From Saccoglossus kowalevskii (lineage: Eukaryota > Hemichordata > Enteropneusta > Harrimaniidae): a DNA stretch of 10,894 nt. Under the pieces are notes generated by a model. The model was given only the letters and a program-made list of their open reading frames with translations, did no database searches and was not told where the DNA came from. Shown one piece after another: positions 8,511-10,894 of this stretch (its first letter is position 1; the number at the start of each line of letters is the position of its first letter). The DNA lies in assembly GCF_000003605.2 (NCBI RefSeq), contig NW_003151341.1:4820-15713 (forward strand). The letters are read 5' to 3'. The position numbers were made by a program, and so were the translations under genes.

Positions 8511-8895
8511 GACACATAAGGCAGTAACATGGTCTCTTCCTAGACACATATGTACATGACATACTGACACATATAGCAGAAACACGGTGTATTACTAGAC
8601 ACATATATACATGACATATTGACACATATAGCAGTAACACGGTCTATTCCTAGACAAGTATATACATGACATGCTGACACATATAGCAGTAACACGGTCT
8701 ATTCCTAGACCTATTCTTACATGACATACTGACACATATAGCAGTAACACGGTCTATTCCTAGACACGTATCTACATGACATACTGACACATACAGAAGT
8801 AACACGGTCTATTCCCAGACACATATCTACTTGACATACTGACACATATAGCAGTAACTTGGACTATTCCTAGACACGTATATACATGACATACT
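8511..8895. repeat. Junction monomer plus module D, copy 3
   Basis: A diverged monomer with ACATAAGGCAG and CATGGTCTCTTCC (8511), then the D order: GCAGAAACACGG with GTGTATTACTAG (8566), CATGCTG-ending (8621), TAGACCTATTCTTAC (8676), consensus (8731), ATACAGAAG (8786) and CTTGGACTATTCC (8841). Many of these carry a changed base at monomer column 42 (TATATAC, TATGTAC, TTCTTAC). Confidence 0.76.
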
Positions 8896-9168
8896 GACAC
8901 ATATAGCAATAACACGGTCCATTCCCAGACACGTATTTACATGACATACTGACACATATAGCAGTAACACGGTCCATTCCCAGTAACATATCTACAAGAC
9001 ATACTAACACATATAGCAGTAACACATCCATTCCCAGACACGTATTACATGACATACTGACACATATAGCAGTAACACGGTCCATTGCCAGACACGTATC
9101 TACATGACATACTGACACATATAGCAGCAGCACGGTCTATTCCTAGACACGTATCTACATGACATACT
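8896..9168. repeat. Module C, short copy after D (5 monomers)
   Basis: GCAATAAC (8896), CCCAGTAACATATC with ACTAACAC (8951), AACAC-start CACATCCATTCCC (9006, 53 bp), CACGGTCCATTGCC (9059) and GCAGCAGCACGG (9114). Same five positions as 3514-3787. The first monomer has CCATTCCC instead of CCATTGCC. Confidence 0.8.
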
Positions 9169-9553
9169 GACACATATAGCAGTAACACGGTCTGTTCCTA
9201 GACACGTATTTACATGACATACTGACACATATAGCAGTTACACGGTCTATTCCTAGACACATATCTACATGACATACTGACACATACAGAAGTAACACGG
9301 TCTATTCCCAGACACATATGTACATGACATACTGACACATATAGCAGTAACTTGGACTATTCCTAGACACGTATCTACTTGACATACTGACACATATAGC
9401 AGTAACACGGTCCATTCCCAGACACGTATCTACATGACATACTGACACATATAGCAGTAACATGGTCCATTGCCAGACATGTATTTACATGACATACTGA
9501 CACATATAGCAGTTACACGGTCTATTCCTAGACCTATTCTTACATGACATATG
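9169..9553. repeat. Higher-order module B, copy 5 (7 monomers)
   Basis: All seven B monomers are present from 9169 to 9499. The second starts ATATAGCAGTTAC rather than ATACAGCAGTTAC. The last has TTCTTAC and ATATGGACAC instead of TTCCTAC and ATATCGACAC. This copy is more diverged than copies 1, 3, 4 and 6. Confidence 0.82.
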
Positions 9554-9993
9554 GACACATATAGCAGTAACACGGTTTATTCCTAGACACGTATATACAT
9601 GACATACTGACACATATAGCAGTAACACGGTCTGTTCCTAGACACGTATCTACATGACATACTGACACATATAGCAGTTACATGGTCTATTCCTAGACAG
9701 GTATGTACATGACATACTGACACATACAGAAGTAACACGGTTTATTCCCAGACACATATATACATGACATACTGACACATATAGCAGTAACACGGTCTAT
9801 TCCTAGACACGTACCTACATGACATACTGACACATACAGCAGTAACATGGTCTATTCGTAGACATGTACCTACATGACACACTGACACATATAGCAGTAA
9901 CACGGTCCATTGCCAGACACGTATCTACAAGACATACTGACACATATAGCAGTAACACGGTCCATTCCCAGACATGTATCTACATGACATACT
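9554..9993. repeat. Higher-order module A, copy 5, truncated (8 monomers)
   Basis: The first eight A monomers at 9554, 9609, 9664, 9719, 9774, 9829, 9884 and 9939. Recognisable members are GGTCTGTTCC, GACAGGTATG, ATACAGAAG, CACGTACC and CATGTACC. It then switches to a new B copy at 9994. Truncation after the eighth monomer matches the copy at 3898-4342. Confidence 0.8.
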
Positions 9994-10378
9994 GACACAT
10001 ATAGCAGTAACACGGTCTGTTCCTAGACACGTATCTACATGACATACTGACACATACAGCAGTTACACGGTCTATTCCTAGACACGTATCTACATGACAT
10101 ACTGACACATACAGAAGTAACACGGTCTATTCCCAGACACATATGTACATGACATACTGACACATATAGCAGTAACTTGGACTATTCCTAGACACGTATC
10201 TACTTGACATACTGACACATATAGCAGTAACACGGTCCATTCCCAGACACGTATCTACATGACATACTGACACATATATCAGTAACATGGTCCATTGCCA
10301 GACACGTATCTACATGACATACTGACACATATAGCAGTAACACGGTCTATTCCTAGACCTATTCCTACATGACATATC
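9994..10378. repeat. Higher-order module B, copy 6 (7 monomers)
   Basis: A complete B series at 9994, 10049, 10104, 10159, 10214, 10269 and 10324, all 55 bp and almost identical to copy 1. The sixth monomer has ACATATATCAG in place of ACATATAGCAG. A partial copy follows 440 bp downstream. Confidence 0.85.
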
Positions 10379-10708
10379 GACACATATAGCAGTAACACGG
10401 TCCATTCCCAGACACGTATCTACATGACATACTGACACATATAGCAGTAACACGGTCTGTTCCTAGACACGTATCTACATGACATACTGACACATACAGC
10501 AGTTACACGGTCTATTCCTAGACACGTATCTACATGACATACTGACACATACAGAAGTAACACGGTCTATTCCCAGACACATATGTACATGACATACTGA
10601 CATATATAGCAGTAACTTGGACTATTCCTAGACACGTATCTACTTGATATACTGACACATATAGCAGTAACACGGTCCATTCCCAGACACGTATCTACAT
10701 GACATACT
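10379..10708. repeat. Linker monomer and truncated module B, copy 7
   Basis: One GGTCCATTCCC monomer (10379), then B monomers 1-5 at 10434, 10489, 10544, 10599 and 10654. The fourth begins GACATATATAG and ends CTTGATATACTG. Monomers 6 and 7 are missing, the same truncation as at 2800-3074. Confidence 0.8.
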
Positions 10709-10894
10709 GACACATATAGCAGCAGCACGGTCTATTCCTTGACACATATCTACATAACATACTGACACCTATAGCAGTAACACGGTCCCTTCCCAGACAC
10801 ATATCTACATGCCTTACTGACACATATAGCAGTAACACGGTCCCTTCCCAGACACATATCTACATGCCTTACTGACACATATAGCAGTAACATG
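10709..10894. repeat. Minor-variant tract with ATGCCTTACTG monomers
   Basis: GCAGCAGCACGG with CCTTGACACATATC and ACATAACAT (10709), GACACCTATAG with GGTCCCTTCCC and ATGCCTTACTG (10764), a second ATGCCTTACTG monomer with a normal ATATAG start (10819) and a partial monomer (10874). Related pairs appear singly at 1424, 1699, 7523 and 8346. Here the second member is doubled, so this type may be amplified beyond the window. Confidence 0.7.

Larger units (their letters stand above)
1..10894. repeat. 55-bp satellite DNA array, filling the whole window
   Basis: A 55-bp monomer repeats head to tail from the first base to the last, about 198 copies, with no inversion and no foreign insertion. Monomer phase is set here at GACACATATAG. 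The landmarks in order are CAGTAACACGG, TCTATTCCTAGAC, ACGTATCTAC and ATGACATACT. The copy at 656-710 equals the consensus. It is about 40% G+C and rich in A and C on this strand (33 of 55 bases), with two CpG sites. Most monomers are exactly 55 bp; a few are 53, 54, 56 or 57 bp. Every forward frame is closed by stops in each monomer (TAG, TAA, TAG, TGA, TGA). This is typical of eukaryotic satellite DNA. I do not recognise the family and cannot assign a species or chromosomal location. Both array ends lie outside the window. Confidence 0.98.

Noticed and set aside
8870-9133. 87-codon minus-strand frame
   Set aside because: Extended by the 53-bp monomer at 9006; GTG start; no features of a protein beyond the satellite translation.
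1-10894. CRISPR array
   Set aside because: There are no unique spacers between constant repeats. The whole 55-bp unit repeats, variable positions are scattered point changes, and no cas-like gene is present.
1-10894. Centromere-protein B box or telomere repeats
   Set aside because: I see no match to the CENP-B box core and no TTAGGG-type runs on either strand.

Overview
The whole 10.9 kb window is one uninterrupted head-to-tail tandem array of a 55-bp satellite monomer. All copies lie in the same orientation. I count 197 full monomers plus a partial one at each end. A copy identical to the consensus sits at 656-710. Most monomers are exactly 55 bp, with a minority of 53-57 bp. I see no protein-coding gene, RNA gene, transposon, CRISPR array or unique sequence, and neither array edge lies in the window. 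The content fits a satellite block of a eukaryotic nuclear genome (heterochromatin, or pericentromeric, subtelomeric or intergenic arrays). I cannot name the organism. Decay of both CpG sites in both directions suggests a genome with cytosine methylation.

The array is not a simple repeat. Diagnostic substitutions sort the monomers into ordered modules that recur as multi-monomer higher-order repeats. I call them A (about 14-17 monomers), B (7), C (5-9) and D (5-6). Layout: 1-270 degraded C-like lead-in; B 271-655; A 656-1588; mixed monomers 1589-1863; C twice 1864-2799; truncated B 2800-3074; C fragment 3075-3183; D 3184-3513; C 3514-3787; B tail 3788-3897; truncated A 3898-4342; C fragment 4343-4504; near-consensus monomers 4505-5382; D 5383-5657; C-like 5658-5986; B 5987-6371; two linker monomers; B 6482-6866; A 6867-7687; A again 7688-8510; D 8511-8895; C 8896-9168; B 9169-9553; truncated A 9554-9993; B 9994-10378; truncated B to 10708; a minor-variant tract to the right end. 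The order D-C-B-A appears three times in complete, expanded or truncated form, which suggests a composite unit of about 30 monomers reshuffled by unequal exchange.

Several short open frames of 65-87 codons exist on the minus strand. They are by-products of the repeat: 55 is not a multiple of 3, so a frame passes through all three phases in 165 bp and meets one stop. Most begin with GTG. The more unusual observations are a single monomer column (42) that varies strongly only in certain zones, an internal 12-bp duplication variant that keeps the monomer at 55 bp, and two linked diagnostic columns inside a perfect dyad. Module boundaries and monomer counts were worked out by eye and may be off by a monomer.
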